Under the pieces are notes generated by a model. It ran no database searches and was not told the origin of the DNA. It saw only the letters and a program-made list of their open reading frames with translations. From positions 763,476-827,475 of the forward strand of contig VZSE01008770.1 of assembly GCA_013398275.1 (NCBI GenBank): DNA of 64,000 nucleotides, written 5' to 3'. Position 1 is the first letter of the stretch; the number at the start of each line of letters is the position of its first letter. Origin of the DNA: Promerops cafer (taxonomy: Eukaryota; Chordata; Aves; Passeriformes; Nectariniidae). The position numbers and the translations under genes are program-made. Below, in pieces: positions 10,958 to 25,000 of the stretch.

Positions 10958-13235
10958 CTACAGATCCAAAGATGTCTTCAAAGCAATTCTCATCCTATTT
11001 TTTTGTACGTGGGGCACACACAAAATTAGATTGAAGTTTGCCCTCGGTCCCTTACACAGCATTACAATCCCACACTGCCTTACATTTTTAGCACCAGTTA
11101 TGAAACTTAAATTCTTAAGAGTGCATCAACAGAATTACTTCCACTCCATGAAGACTTCATTGTCCTGCCCTTGCTTTAGCTCATTTTCCTCTCCCTGTTT
11201 AGAACCATTTGTAATATATGCCAGCCTGTATCAAAAGCCCTCTCAGCACTTTTCTTCTGGGGATCATATTAACCAGAGAGTACCTCTAGTGACACATCCA
11301 TTTGGATGGAGGCACTGCTGGCATGGGCTGGAGCTGAGCTATCTGTATCAAGCACTGGGTATATCAATTTTCTACCTCTGCTACTGGTTTCCAGAGTGAC
11401 CTTGACCAAAAGCACTCAATCTTTTGGTTCCTCAGTTCTCTCTCTGGACAGCACAAATTAATCCCATTTTCTGTTCCTGTACTTTGATATCAGTGTTTTG
11501 AGGCAGGTTAAATATGCTGTATAAAAGTCCTGGCTGGCAGGGTCTTTATTACCTGTGTGCTGCCGACTTTGCAAAATCTGATTTTCACTCTGACTTACAC
11601 CAATTTTGGAAGCAGAACTGGAAGCATTCAGTCTAACTCTGGTTTTGCAGTCTGTTCATCAGTAAGCATTTATGCATGGCTCATTGCTAGGAAGACTGTT
11701 AGACACATTTGCATATCTAATGCTTCTAATAGGTATTTATTCAGGGTTTCCTGGTGGATCTTTACTGAAATAGAGATGAGTGTACTTTTTTACTTTTCAG
11801 GCATAGCTGGAGGCACAGAGTATTGAGGCAGGCACTGAGAAACAGTTCAGCACCAACACCCACCACCACAGCACAAGCTGGTTGGCTGTACTCACTGGGA
11901 TATGCTGAAACAGCAACAATTGGGACAATTTGGGACATCCCCACCAGAAAATCAAACTGGTGAAGCTGGTGGAGAGGCAGAGACATCATGAACCATAGAT
12001 AATCTACCCTGAAAGAGTGCTGAAGCAATGCTCCTCATTTAAAGGTGGAGAATATGAGGAGTCTCATATTTTGTCCCAAATCTAGGACCAGATCCAGCTT
12101 TGCATTTTGCAGGATTCCCTTTTGCACATCATCCAGGCCAAGACTCGTTTGTGCAGACCTTTCTTCCTAGGTGTAGGTTCCACTGAGAAAAACACCATAA
12201 AGCAATGATCGATGTGGTATTTTGCAACTGAGGCTCCTCAGTGATAAAATCAGCACATCCTTGTTCCTGCTGCATCTGCCAAGCTCAGCACTGAGTTCAT
12301 TCAATTCCTGAAGGTTTCTTAAGAAATCCAGATTGCCCTGTGCTGAAAGTGGGAATGCAGCTACTATGACAACATATTTGAGCTTTTTATCCACAGGAAG
12401 AAGTTCTACTACCCTTTTATAAACTGGTTAAAATGGGAAGAAACACCTCTAAGACATGACTCGTATTGATTCAATTAAAAACAAAAAGATCAATCTTTTT
12501 AAAATATAATGTATTAGTTTAGAGAAAAAATGCTCAGGTGAGGAAGAAAGATGATTTTTTTTTTGTCTGGGTAGCAACTACTAAGTACCTGAAAACTAAA
12601 GCAAAAAATGCCTCTTTATCCATAAAAGTAAATAATTTGTTATTAGTTTTATCAGATAACATGGATGCAGCAGACCTTTTCTCCTAACCTTTTAATTATA
12701 CAAAACCTGTGATGTGTGATCTGGGGAAAACCTTGTTAGAGCTACTGAAATGGTCTCAAATTCTACTGATTGCCAGTAAATTTTGGGTCCCCAGTAATGT
12801 AGTCAAAAAGAGTATTCTGTAATTAAAAAAAAATAAAAAATTGTTGTTAAAAATACAAAGGTTTGGAAATAAGGATGTGCCAGAGATAAGTTTGGCAGTC
12901 TCTGTCCATTTGGATTTTGGTGAAAATGGTGAATGATGAAGTGTCACTTCCCTGTGGACATTTTCAAGATGGGCAGCTGGACATTTAGCCCTGCTGAGGT
13001 AATGGTGTCTGGGTGAGGCCAGAACTGTGCAGATCAGAGGATGAAACAGGCTAAACCAAGCCAAAATTCCAGGTAATTCTGCTTCCAAACCTACAAATTG
13101 CTGCTGAGTGCCTTTCTCAGGGACATTCATCACAGTCATATTTGTGTGGCAAGGCAACAGGTGGCCTCCCAGAGACAGAAGAGCTCTAAATAAAAAATAA
13201 GGCACCAGAGCTCTTCAACAAAGTAGGGAATTCTC
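10958..13235. other. Unique noncoding DNA
   Basis: No recognised gene or interspersed repeat. Several frames of 75-149 codons occur on both strands, including 11031-11399 (+) and 12756-13205 (-). None has a recognisable domain, signal peptide or codon pattern suggesting selection. Confidence 0.5.
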
Positions 13236-13270
13236 TTTTTTTTTTGTTTTGTTTTGTTTTGTTTGCTTGC
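13236..13270 (+). repeat. T-rich (TTTTG)n tract
   Basis: A T run passes into about four TTTTG units and then TTTGCTTGC. Simple sequence. Confidence 0.85.
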
Positions 13271-16200
13271 TTTTATCATTTATAAGATGCCAATGTAGAT
13301 ATGGTAGATCTGATTTAGAGGATCTTTTTGCCCTTATTTTATATATATACAAAATATATACACAAATATCAATGCCCTTACATTATATATCTTCATTGAA
13401 TGCATTTTTTTGGAAGTGCCTCAAACAATGCACATTAAGCAGAGCCTCTGCATTGCACATTTCTCCTCCAAGTGCTGAGATAAAGGAAAAAATAAAAACA
13501 ATTAAACTGTATTTTGTGATAAGCATGAGATACCAAATTAAACTATCAGAACTTCTTTTCTACAAAAGCAAGAACAGCAACTTGTTTGAAATATTACAAC
13601 AGCTGCAGTTGGTTAAAGGAGAGACACAGTACCCTGTATTTGTACAATCTGGTATTAATTACCAAATATAGAAATAAGGAGTTTAAGTCATGATGATTAA
13701 CAAATTTCTCTCAGGCTGATTTTTGTCAGAATTCAACAAGCTTAAAACCTTTTCTTGTCTTTTTTTTTCAATCCAATGCACTGTAACAGTAGCAACCATA
13801 ATTGTTAAGTAACAACTGCATTCCTAAAACCAAAATGAGTAATGTGGGTACCTGAGCTATTGGGTTTGGTATTAAATAAGAGCTATTTTCCAATCTTTTG
13901 AGTTATGGAATAAAACAACCCAAACCAAAGCAAATAATAAAATACTGTGTCCCCTTTTCCAGCTGCTTTGACACCAATATTAAGAAGTTCATTTCTACCT
14001 GGCAAGAGCAAAGATCCTTCAGCACAGGCTGAGAGCCTGATTTAACAGAAAGCTCCATGGTTGTGAGCCTGAAATGCCACAAAAAAAGGGGCTCCAGGAA
14101 AATCTGTGTGCTCTGACAAGGTCTCTGTGCTTAAGCAGACTGGTTTGAAATGCTGTAAATATAAATACCCAGCTAATATTATTGCCTGAGAAATAGGCTC
14201 TTTGGCAAGCATGAGGCTCAAGAAACTCAGAAAATATTAACCCAGAATTACGTGGTTGATAACTTTATATTTTAGCTTGGATTTGCCTCACACAGCTATA
14301 AAACTCTCCCTTTTGCAGCACAGCCAGGCAAACTGGTGCTATTGCTTGGCAATACCCAGGTGACAAATATAAAACAAAGCCCAATAATTTTCACACAATT
14401 AAAAGAGAATACAAAATGTAGGACAGGGACATTATGTGTTTACACTAAAAAAAGATTGCAGATATTATTCCTTCTTGTGTCCCAAAGCTTTCAAGGAACA
14501 ATCCTGAGGCACATGGCTCTAAAATATTGTATCAATTGAAAAACAGGAGAAAAAACCCAAATCAAACTTTAAAAATATTTTCAATTTCAGCTAAAAAATC
14601 TTTCACAAAAAATAGCTTGAAATTTTAAAAACATAATTAAAGAAATTTGCTTTTTAAAATTACAGATTGCCCTACTCTGGTACTAACTACAGCAATTATC
14701 ACCATTTAGAAAAATTATACTATAAATAAAGTGGTGTTGCTATCATAAAGGTTTATGAAATCTTGATATGACTCCTGTGATATACTTTGAATTTATTTTC
14801 CAAGGAAACTTTTCTATGCAACGTTCTTTATGATGCTATTTTAATATTATAAAAAAAAGGTTTAGTATGGGATAATGAAGTTCACGATACCCAGAATAAT
14901 TTGTAGCACTCATTATGGTTTGGATTAGTTCTTAATTGTGAGCCCACTGCAGGAATCCTAAAGACAGAGTTTGATCAGCAGCCAACACTAAAGTCGAGTC
15001 TTCTCCAAATGAGACAGAGCATGCAGGAGGACTTGTCTGAATGCCAAATAATATTTTATTATAAGAAGATATATTTGTGAAACATAAATTTTCTGGGATG
15101 AGTCCAAACTGAAAGCTTTCCTCCGCAGGCTCAGGGGAAGAAGTGGAGATGGTACCAGAAACACACACCAGACTGTGAAGTTAGACTTGCTCTGCCCTCT
15201 CTTTTGAAGAGACAACCAAAGCTTGAACATCTTAACGTTTTTTTCTGAAGGACACTGTTCTGTGATACCCAGCCAGAAGCCTTCCATGCCCTCAGTGACA
15301 TGCCCTCCTCCTCCCTCCTGTTACCTTTTGGTAGTGAGTCCTGACTGGTCCCTAAAGCTGCACCGAGCCACCTCTGCTTTGCCTGCTCCCTGCTCAGGCA
15401 CACCTTGGGCTGCTCCAGCTGCTGCTCATCACTGCTCCCTTCGTGGGTGACATGCCACAGACACCAGGTGACAACCAGGGAGTCAGCCAACCCACAGAGA
15501 ACTCTGCATTTTATCAGCAATTGTGAGAACGTTTTAGAGAAGGGGCAGTAGCACAGGCACACTCAGGAGCTGCACTCATTAGTGGTGCTCCTCCTTTACA
15601 CAGAGGCTTTACACTTTGCCTTACCTTCTGTGTTGCTTCTCACTACCCATTTTCAGTAATTTTTTGTGCTCATTAGTTTTTCTTCTCATATTTCACTCAT
15701 GCACTGGGTTATGCAAGGAGCTTAATCTCTGCTTTCCCTTTTGTGCATAAGAGGGAGGCAACTCTCTATTCCCAACTCTCACATTAAGTCAGCCCCAGTT
15801 GGTGATTATCTCCTGCTAAAAACGCACCCCAATAAAAGTATTCTTGGAAAGATAAGTTATGAAAAAATACCCTGTGCTATTATAAAAATTTGGGATAGTT
15901 TACACACATTTATGAATTTATTCTTTTTCTGTGCAGACCCAGTTCATAAATCTTTCCCAGAAACACAGTGACATTGCAGCAAAGCTTGAAAAAAAAAATC
16001 CTTCCCTTTGGAAAGAGACTCCTCCATTTTGCCATCTGTCTTCATCAGACTTCTCCTGGCCAGAAGCACTTAAAATAATTAATCTAATAAAGCCCCTTGG
16101 GGAAGCCCTGCCTTGGTGCACGTTTGCCTTGGAAGCCAGTTTGTTGGTGGTGTAGAGAGAGCCAAATGAGCAGATGACACCCGAAGGGAAATTCTGCTTG

Positions 16201-17693
16201 CTCCCTCAAAGGTCAGCTCAGTAAAGAGAGCAACATCTTCGTTTGGGCACATGACCTGGGCACTCAGGGACACCGCGGTGACAACTGCACTGCTGCCATA
16301 TGCTCCAACCATCTGGGGTGACCCAGGGTGAGGGATGTGGCACAGCATTTCTCCTCACTGAGGATTTCTAACGCGGCCCATGCACCTGTTGGAAAGGAAT
16401 TTTCACTCCTGGAAAAGAATATTTGCAACATACATATAACATAAGCCCTATCACTCATATCACCAAAAGAGATGTGAAAGGGTTTGTGGGTGTTCACTGG
16501 GCATTCAGCTGCTTGGGCACTGCTGTTAAATGCCCAGAGCAGAAAGTGGAATGTGTCTCCTAAAAGTTCAATCATTTGTAGGCTGTGATTCTAAAAGAGA
16601 ATTTGAATGTCTAATGCTAGACACAGGGGACAATGACAACTGATTTTCTTCATATATTCACTCAGCTGTGGTTTATGGTTTAAAAAAAGCCTGTTGTTGT
16701 TAAAAGGTTATGCCATCCACAGTTTTTCAGAGTCACAAAATGCTTCCTACAAATAAGAACTGGAGTCATGAGAGATTTCAGGTTCAATGAAGTAATTGAG
16801 AAGCTCTTTTAAATACAACTTTGTCATATTTAGTTTCTGCTTTGTTGTTTTTTTTTTTTAAATAAGCATTTGCAGGCTTAACAGGTGGTTGGTTTATCAT
16901 TCCAATTTTGATCCTACCGATATTGGATTCTGTGAATCTCTCGTGAGCATTTTTGGCTCTGCTAGGATTGACAAGGAAACAGAGAGCTGCCCAAAGGGTA
17001 AAGATAAGACAAAACAGACTGCAAAGGATAGAAATCTGATGACCTAACTGCAAATACTGGAAGTGTGAAATTCATAAGATCCATTTTCTCTATCCCCATC
17101 ATTTATGCAATAATTCATCAGTGACATTTTAGAACATTTTCTGATGGGACAGTTTTAATATTTTGAATTTCAAAGTGAAATATTTCAATAACTCTTTTTT
17201 CTTCATGTTTATTCAGAGATTTTTTCTATACCTTGAAGAGAATGTTTTGGTAACCTAGGTGGAAAAGATAGAAGAATATGGATGAACAGTAAAGCCAGGA
17301 TTTAGATCCTGTCTTCATTAGTTTATCATCAATAAAGCACGTATATACCAAGGACAAAATGGAATGTGGTGATCTGGATGAATCATGACCACCAACTAAA
17401 ATGCTGTGAACATTATCAATTGATTTATTTTAAAATATTTCATAATGTGTGCAGATCTATTATTTTCAGAGCGTCTGCAGCAGACTTTTATAGATTTATA
17501 GTAATTCACCCAAACCAGAAAATGAGTGAAAAGGGTTCCTGATCAAGCTCCATCACAACTATCTCACAGATTATTTGCTTTTTCATACTATTGCCTGAGA
17601 TCATGCACTTGAGGTTCTGATGAGTGAGGAATAACTATCTGCTCTCATTTACAATAAAAGGAACATCAAGACATACTGGGGGATGTCAGGTTC
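13271..17693. other. Unique AT-rich noncoding DNA
   Basis: I see no gene or interspersed repeat that I can name. The 15.2-15.6 kb stretch is a little GC-richer and carries opposed open frames on both strands (15131-15562 minus, 15223-15450 plus) without known domains. Confidence 0.5.
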
Positions 17694-17729
17694 AAAACAA
17701 ACAATCAAACAAACAAACAAACCAACCAA
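17694..17729 (+). repeat. (CAAA)n microsatellite
   Basis: About eight CAAA-type units with late CAAC variants. Simple tandem repeat. Confidence 0.85.
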
Positions 17730-19581
17730 GCAGTCTCTTTTTCATACTGTGCTTAATTAATCTCCTTGGCCCTATGGGACACACAGCTCTCCAGCAGCTC
17801 AACTGGCCTCAGCACCTCCAGGCAGTGACCCTTTCTTCCCAGCACAGGGCAATTTGAGGAACCCTTCCCAGTTTCTCAAAAACAAAATCATCTCCTTCCC
17901 ACCTGCTCCCCAAGCCTTTTGTGAAGAACTGAAAGAAGAAATAAACAGATGACTCCAGGAAAACAGAAAGTATGAGCTCTCAATACACAGATAATAAAGC
18001 ATAAACTACTTTTCCATTTTCAGACCATCAGAAGCTACTGTTAATTAATTGTAGGCTGCTCTGAAGGACTGCTAGCAGTTGGTTTAATATATGTGAAGAT
18101 CTCTGCTTTTTCCACATTGGCATCTCTTTGGCAGAACACTGATACCACAAGCTGCAATGACTCTTTCCTGAAATAATATACTTTAGCTTAATAAAGGGCA
18201 ATAAAATATCTAAATTGATCTTTTCATGCCAAATGCACAATTAACCCCATGGGAAACAAAAAGAGAAGCATTATACGTTTGTTTAATAAGTTCTTTCTTA
18301 TTAAAAAACTAAATATATATTGCAGGTTTTCCAAAAAAGGAAAAAAAAAAATTCTAAAGTAAATCATCCCTTGAAACCGTGCAATATTTGATCTTTTATT
18401 ATTTTTTTTAAATGTGTCAGAGACGGTATTCTGTAACATAATCCTGGACATACAATGTCCACGTATGTGTTCAGCTCTTCTATTTTTGAAAACAAAGTTG
18501 TTCCTGGGTTTTATGGCATGCTGCACCATTCAAAAGTTCTGCGGAGTTTTCCGATACCAGTTTGCATATTGCAGTTCCTCGGGCTAAAACGCCACATCAG
18601 GTATTCAAGATGTGTTGGGAAGGAGTTGTACTTTGTTGCTGCTGCCATCAGAAATGTGTCATGGAACTTTCCACTGCCTTTACAGACACAAAACTCCACA
18701 GACTTCACTGGAATTGACACTATTATAGGCAACTGCATATGCACACAGGTATGATATTTATTAATTGTGAAGTCAGCTCTGCCAGCCACAGATCTAAAAA
18801 GTCTTCCAGTGAAAGGCAGGCTCAGCTTTTTTGACAGAAATTGTGTTCAGTCTTCATAAGAAAAGCCTTTAATGTGATGCCCATCAATTTGCTCATCTTT
18901 GGATTTCACTTCAAATATGAAAATATCAATCAAATATGAAAGATCTCCAGGCTGCTTTGCATTTTGGAGCCTGAGGGAAGCCTCTCCTGATGTGGCTTTC
19001 TCACCTCACCAGAGTGGTGCCTGATTTGTCATAAAAGCTTTCATGGACTAAAATAGCCAGTTTATAGAGATTGAGTAGCACCAGGGAAGAGAAAAGCCTG
19101 AGAAATAAATCAGATGTGAACATAATGGCATCTCAATGGGTTTTGTAAAGACTCATTTTAACCTGGTGGTTTAACAGAGTGACAGGAAATAGGTGGAGAA
19201 AGGGGAAAGATATAAAAGAAAATAAGGGGAATAAAGTACTTGACTGACTAAATGGTAACATGGAAGAAACACAAGAAGCTTTGGAGAGATCATAGGGAGC
19301 ACAGGCTTACTGAACCCAGGAAACCAGTGGGCAGATCTTCCCTCAAGGAAGCTTTAAAGCTCTTTGGTGAAACAAACTCTCATGCAATCATGCTTTTCAG
19401 GAACCTTCCTCATGACTTCATTCACAATGCTTGCTTTGCATTTAACCTATTTCCTTTGCTGCATAAGCTGTGCTCACCTACAAATTTTACAAGTTTAACC
19501 TTGATAATTTTCCTTTTTTCCCCGATTTGAAATGCAGCAACACAATTGCCTCGTTGCTGAAATATATAATTGACTGCAAGG
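17730..19581. other. Unique noncoding DNA
   Basis: No recognised gene or repeat. Opposed short frames around 18455-18789 cover the same bases on both strands and show no domain. Confidence 0.5.
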
Positions 19582-19634
19582 TAAGGAAAATAAGGAAAAG
19601 ATGGAAAAGGAAAAATAAGGAAAATAAGGAAAAC
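19582..19634 (+). repeat. Degenerate (TAAGGAAAA)n purine tandem
   Basis: A purine-rich stretch built from repeated AAGGAAAAT-like units, four to five copies with small changes in spacing. It is a degenerate minisatellite. Confidence 0.8.
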
Positions 19635-21865
19635 AATTAAAACCCAAAAGTTCCTTTTGGCCTGGAAAGTATTCCAAGGATCTGTGTTTTATAGTAGCTA
19701 ACATAAGAGCCACAGCATGATGAAATTTGCTGGACCCTGAGCCCTAACATTTGCTTCATGATAAAGCCAACATTTTCCCACCACATTTGTTCTGAACAAA
19801 TGTCTTTTCCTGTCACTCAAAACTAAAGATTGCTGGTACCACTCATCTGTGTTTGATTCCTGAAATCCATGACCAGAAACACTCATATTCACAACAGTTG
19901 CCTCCCTTCTCCTCCACTGCTGGATTATTCAGAAGGAAGTACCTGAACCCCCAAATCCAGATATGTTGCTTTAATAAGGAGCTAGAGAAGGGCAAATTCA
20001 CTTCAAATGTTTTCATGTTCTGTTTGAATGGTTGTTACATAATAGGAAAGGGACAATACTTTTCCATTTTACTTCTTCAAACAAAAGTAGATATATCTTG
20101 ATTTTGGACAAAAATCTCTCACCTTTAATTTAGAGGCCTATTTCAGGTTTCTTCATTTCCCCTCTTCTCCTCTCCCCTCCCTTCTCCCTGTATTTAATCT
20201 TTACTTGACTTTGCTTTCACCACATAGACATTTTTTGACACGTGAGCAAAAGCATACACTTAATTACTTAAAATCAAAGCCTTTAATAGATGAGGAGAAC
20301 AATGCTTTTGGCATCAAAATAAATGAAAAATGAGATCGGAAAGGAATCCATACCAATCTAGTCAGCAAAGGATTTCTTTGACTGACTTTTATAGTCCTGA
20401 TGAAGAATGAGACTACTTACATGATTTAAGCAAGCACTTAAGCAGACAGTAGACTTCCAAGTCATACTTATCTCTTTTTAGTAGTTACATCTTTTAATAG
20501 GATGTTATATGATGTTAAACAAATAACTGGATCACTCACCATGGAGAAATCAGCAGCAGGTGGAAGGATTATTGATGTCATGGAGAAGAAAGTGAGCTGA
20601 GGGAGGAGCAACACTGAGGGTTTTAGAGCATTAATGTGGTCAGCTCATGAGGCTGAACCCTGCAAATTGTCATTCAAATAGTCATTTAAAGCTCATCATT
20701 TAAGTGGGATACATGTAGTTTTCCTTTTTTGCTGCCTTCCTTGTTTCTGTAGTTATATTTGCAAAGATAGAACTTCACACATCGTGTTTTTATGGTTTTA
20801 ACTAGGGATGTGTGGTTTTGTACATGTGGGGGATAATTTATAAATATTTTTTTGTAAATTATAGGTTAAGACATCAATTCTGGGGTTGCATGTTAAAAAA
20901 CCCCTAGATTCTCTCTGTGATCATTGAAGCAGGGCAAGAATTACTAATATGAACAAGAGTATATACTTCAACAAAAAACACACGAAAGAGGAGCAAAACG
21001 TATCGTGCATTTCAGAAGGCCAAAATCACAGATAAGTTTCCACCATGTTGTCAGAATCACAGATTCTCAGGTTTTAGAAACACAGCCCTGATTTACCTGA
21101 ACTCTATTCTCCTGAAGGAAAAAACTTCATTATTAAAAACAAATGTAAAGAAAAAATCAAGGGAGCTTGATGCAAGGCCACAGAGGAAGTCTAGGTCAGA
21201 ATACAACAATATCTGGATGGTGTCAAAACCCTAAGAAGGTACTGCTAGTTTAAACTTCTCTCTTCCAGAGAATGCCAAGGATTTATGATCCATTGGAAAA
21301 CACATCCAGCTCCCAGGCTTTCCTTTTGTGCCAGTTTAAAGCCTGAGCTGCTATAATATGATAGCTCTTATTATAAAAACACTGCTGTGCAGAAGGAATC
21401 CCAGATATGACATTTGATCAAAGCTGAGTGTCACAATGAGGTTCTCTTCATTTCTGCACAGCGGAAAGGCATTTGAAACACGATTCTTTGATGGCCACCC
21501 AGAGGTTTAACCAAATGATTTCTTTTGAGTCTCCTGTCATGATTTTTACCCTCAGTATCTCAAATCACTTGAGCCAGAGAAAATATGTAAACTAGATGAG
21601 TGGAATGTCAGAGGATAAATGGAAAGAAAAGGTTACTGGAGAAACTTAGGTGCTCTAGTCTGCAAGAAGAGTCTGCTGATTAAAAAAAATAGGAGTTATA
21701 AAAGTGTAAGTCTATTTACAGATATTCACAGAATAGGTGCAGCAGACAATGAATGATGTTATCTTTTGAAGGAAATGATGATTTATAACAAGGCAATAAA
21801 TTAAATATTTGCCATGCTTGCTGTAATTAACCTCATCCCCTAAACTTCCACCAGCAAAAGAATTC
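19635..21865. other. Unique noncoding DNA, possible very old CR1 trace
   Basis: Mostly featureless. A TCAGAATCACAGATTCTCAGG stretch near 21050-21110 is faintly like a diverged CR1 tail on the minus strand, but too weak to call. Confidence 0.4.
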
Positions 21866-22016
21866 GGGTGGTGAAGGCACCATCCCTGGAGGTGTCCAAG
21901 AAACAACTGATGTGGCACTTAGTGCTCTAGTCTGGTTGACAAGGTGCTGATCAGTCAAATGTTGGATTCAGTGATCTTAGAGGTCTTTCCCAACCGAAAT
22001 GATTCTGTGATTCTGC
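21866..22016 (+). mobile_element. CR1 LINE fragment, 3' end, plus strand
   Basis: Reads CCATCCCTGGAGGTGTCCAA, then a GTTGGATTCAGTGATCTTAG block, then AGGTCTTTCCCAACC, and ends in the CR1 tail GATTCTGTGATTCTGC. About 150 bases of the 3' region survive, and the copy is diverged and non-coding. A minus-strand open frame (21712-21918) crosses its left edge and is not a gene. Confidence 0.92.
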
Positions 22017-25000
22017 AATTAAAATGTTTATTACTGCATAAGGATACTCCCTGCTCTTTCAGAATAGCCTAAAGCTGTCAGAACATTTTTTACCATAACT
22101 GCTCATCACAATTTTCAAGACTCCTCCCTCAAAAACTTGAGCAAGTAACAGAACACCTCTCATTCTGTGTAGTGACCATGCTACAAGAACCATCTTCAGC
22201 ACTCACCAATCTTCTCCTCTGTTGATGCAGCAATGAAAAAATGACAACAAATACCTTTGAACTGAGCTGTGCCACAACAGAAAGTCTAAGCCAGCATTTA
22301 GGGTGACTGGAGGACACACAAAACCAGGTCCTCATTACGGAACACAAGATACATTTTTACACAGCAACATTTATGTCTTCTTTATATATGTTTAATAATA
22401 TTAGCTGATTCATTTTTACCCAGAAACCTGGACCTAACGATTAACTTTCTATCTTGAAAGAGCAGCCCAAGAGCCATTCTGCATCCCATGACCTGAAAGG
22501 GACAAAGATTTATTAAAAAAAAGAACATTTTCGTTTCAGGCAGGAAAAGGGAGAGCCAAAGTCTAACAGTAATAAGTGAAAAGGACATGCTCCAGTTCTC
22601 TTGAGGCAGCATAGGGCAAGCCAGTTTTTTTCAGGTCTACTTCTTCAAAAGCTGCAGTAAGAGTCAAATGCTGTGAAAAACTGTTCTATAAAAGGAAGGT
22701 TTCCCACATTTAAGTGCAAATTAAAGTTTTGTCTGCAGCAGCACTTTTTAGAAAGGTGTAAGGAATGCCCAGTGAAGTAGGCAAGGGACTGAACATCACC
22801 AAGGGCTTTAAAAACCTTTCACAAGTCCCATATGGTGAGAAAAGCTCTCCTGACAACACAAGGAAGAGGCAGACGCTGAAAGAAACAAGTACAGATAGGA
22901 TGTCTGATCCTGCATTTCTCAAAGGGGAAAACTCCCTTTGAAGTCCATAGGAATACGAGTAAGGATTGCAGCTCCTATCACTTTTCTGTCATCCTCTATC
23001 ACGCATCTAATTTAAAAGCACAAGTTCCATTTGAGAGGCTAATTCTCATCTTTCTTCCCCTCCTTATTCCATTTTTCTCCTTTAGCAGCTATTTTCAGCC
23101 TAATTCAGCCACCTATGAGATGTAACCCGATCATTCGGCAACCGCCACTCAATTATCAGAGGGAAATTCATGCAGGGAAAAATGTCACAATTTGAAGGCA
23201 GCATTTATCCTTCAAAAGTTAAAAGACCATGGATGACAGTCATGTGAAGCAGCCCACACCCCAAAAGATGTGGCAGCACAGTGAATGCAGGTGTCAGCCA
23301 GCTCCTGGAGCTCTCGTCCTGGGGGCAGAGGAGCTGAGCTCAGGGGCAGGGTCTGCCTCAGGGGAGGCACATACAGCAGGGCACCTGAACCAGGAGACCA
23401 GAATTTTGTGCAAAGACCGGTCCAGTGGACAGTCCTGAGGATTTCTGTGCAAAGACTAATACAGATCAGATCCCTAGCTGATCATCTCCTCTGATAAAAT
23501 GGAAAAAGGTACATCAAGCTCACGGATCTTGATGGATTCGGGGACTAACTCGGTATTGAGTTTCCCAGCCTTATTGGGATTTGTGAGAGCACAGGCTTTC
23601 TTTTCTGTCACTATTTTTAGCTTCTGTCTGTTCAGAGGCAGATTTACTACTGTCTTGGAAACTGCAACATTAAACCCTGGTGATTGTTGTGTAGAGTCCA
23701 GGAGCAGATGGCACCAAAGCAGAACTTTTGAATGTTACAACTGGAAATTTAGGCTCCCAATTTCTCTTTTGGATCCACTCTGCCATAAACGAGAGGCCCT
23801 CGGGAAACGCTATATTCATCCTACTCTAATTAGCTGATGGAATAAAGGCCAAGGTGCTCGAGCTTGATTATTTCTATGTGTCAGGGTAGAGTTCATAGGA
23901 TATTCTTAATCCAAATGCTGACACTGTGTTGATTACATTTAATCAAAGAACAAATAACAGCACACTCCTTATTGAATAAAAAAATGCATGTAGAAATGTT
24001 TACATCTATGTGAAAAGCCATTCCTTCTCTACTTTCAATATTCAAAGCAATATTGGAAAGGCAATGCATGCTCCTTAAGATTAAAATTAGAAAGGAAATC
24101 CCCAGAACTACCTGCTCAGGATTTCTACATTAATTCGTCTACAAAACTAGAGCGCAAGCTTGTGGAGTTTTGCCTTTTTTAGTTATTTTTATTATTGTCG
24201 GTTTTGTTGTTAATGTTATGTTTGTCAGAAGGTATATAAAATACTGAAGATGGTGCTCAGCTGCTTTTAGATCAAGACATATTGGAAATACCACTCCAAA
24301 GGACTAGGCTGCCTTTTGTAGCAAAAAAATCATAAAAGAATTCCAGGTAAATTTAGCAATTTTGTTAAAATGCCAATCAAACTACTTTTACCAGGTTATT
24401 GACATACCATAGAAAATAAATATGAATCAGAATCGGGTTGATTCCTGCCATTACAAAAAAAAAATTATAGGATGTCCTTACTCTTTGACTAACAGTGGGA
24501 ATTGACTTCCTAAGGTTCAGAATATGCTGTAAAATAAATATGCTAATATTGAATACAAATTAAATGGCCTTCCAGTATAAAATAGAAACAGCATGAGGTC
24601 TCAAAAAATCAGCAACCTCATATTCTAAACCAATATAATTTTCTTTTCCAGTAAAAGCTGGTGATATTTTGAGGGTATCATAGAATACAAAAATAATGCT
24701 GAGACCCATTTTACAACCTGCAATCTTCTTGTTGAAGGCTTTATGTTCAACTTGCAAGGCAGCCATTTTAAAGACTTTGAGAAAATTACTGATATGTTAT
24801 GAACACATTAAATGTTGTGCCAATTATTCCAAAATTGAAAATTATTTCACAGCTCAAAATTTGACAAGAACCAGAAGCCTCCAGGTCCTGAAAGCTTATC
24901 CTAATTGAGCCTGGCATTCTCTACACTGTAATTTCAGTGTCCTCTTTGAAAAATACCTTCATGTGACCCAATCATGGGATAATAATTTTACCAGACCCTG

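Noticed and set aside
21045..21115. Possible old CR1 tail on the minus strand
   Set aside because: Only a short GAATCACAGATTCT-like word matches. The following blocks are too diverged to support a call.
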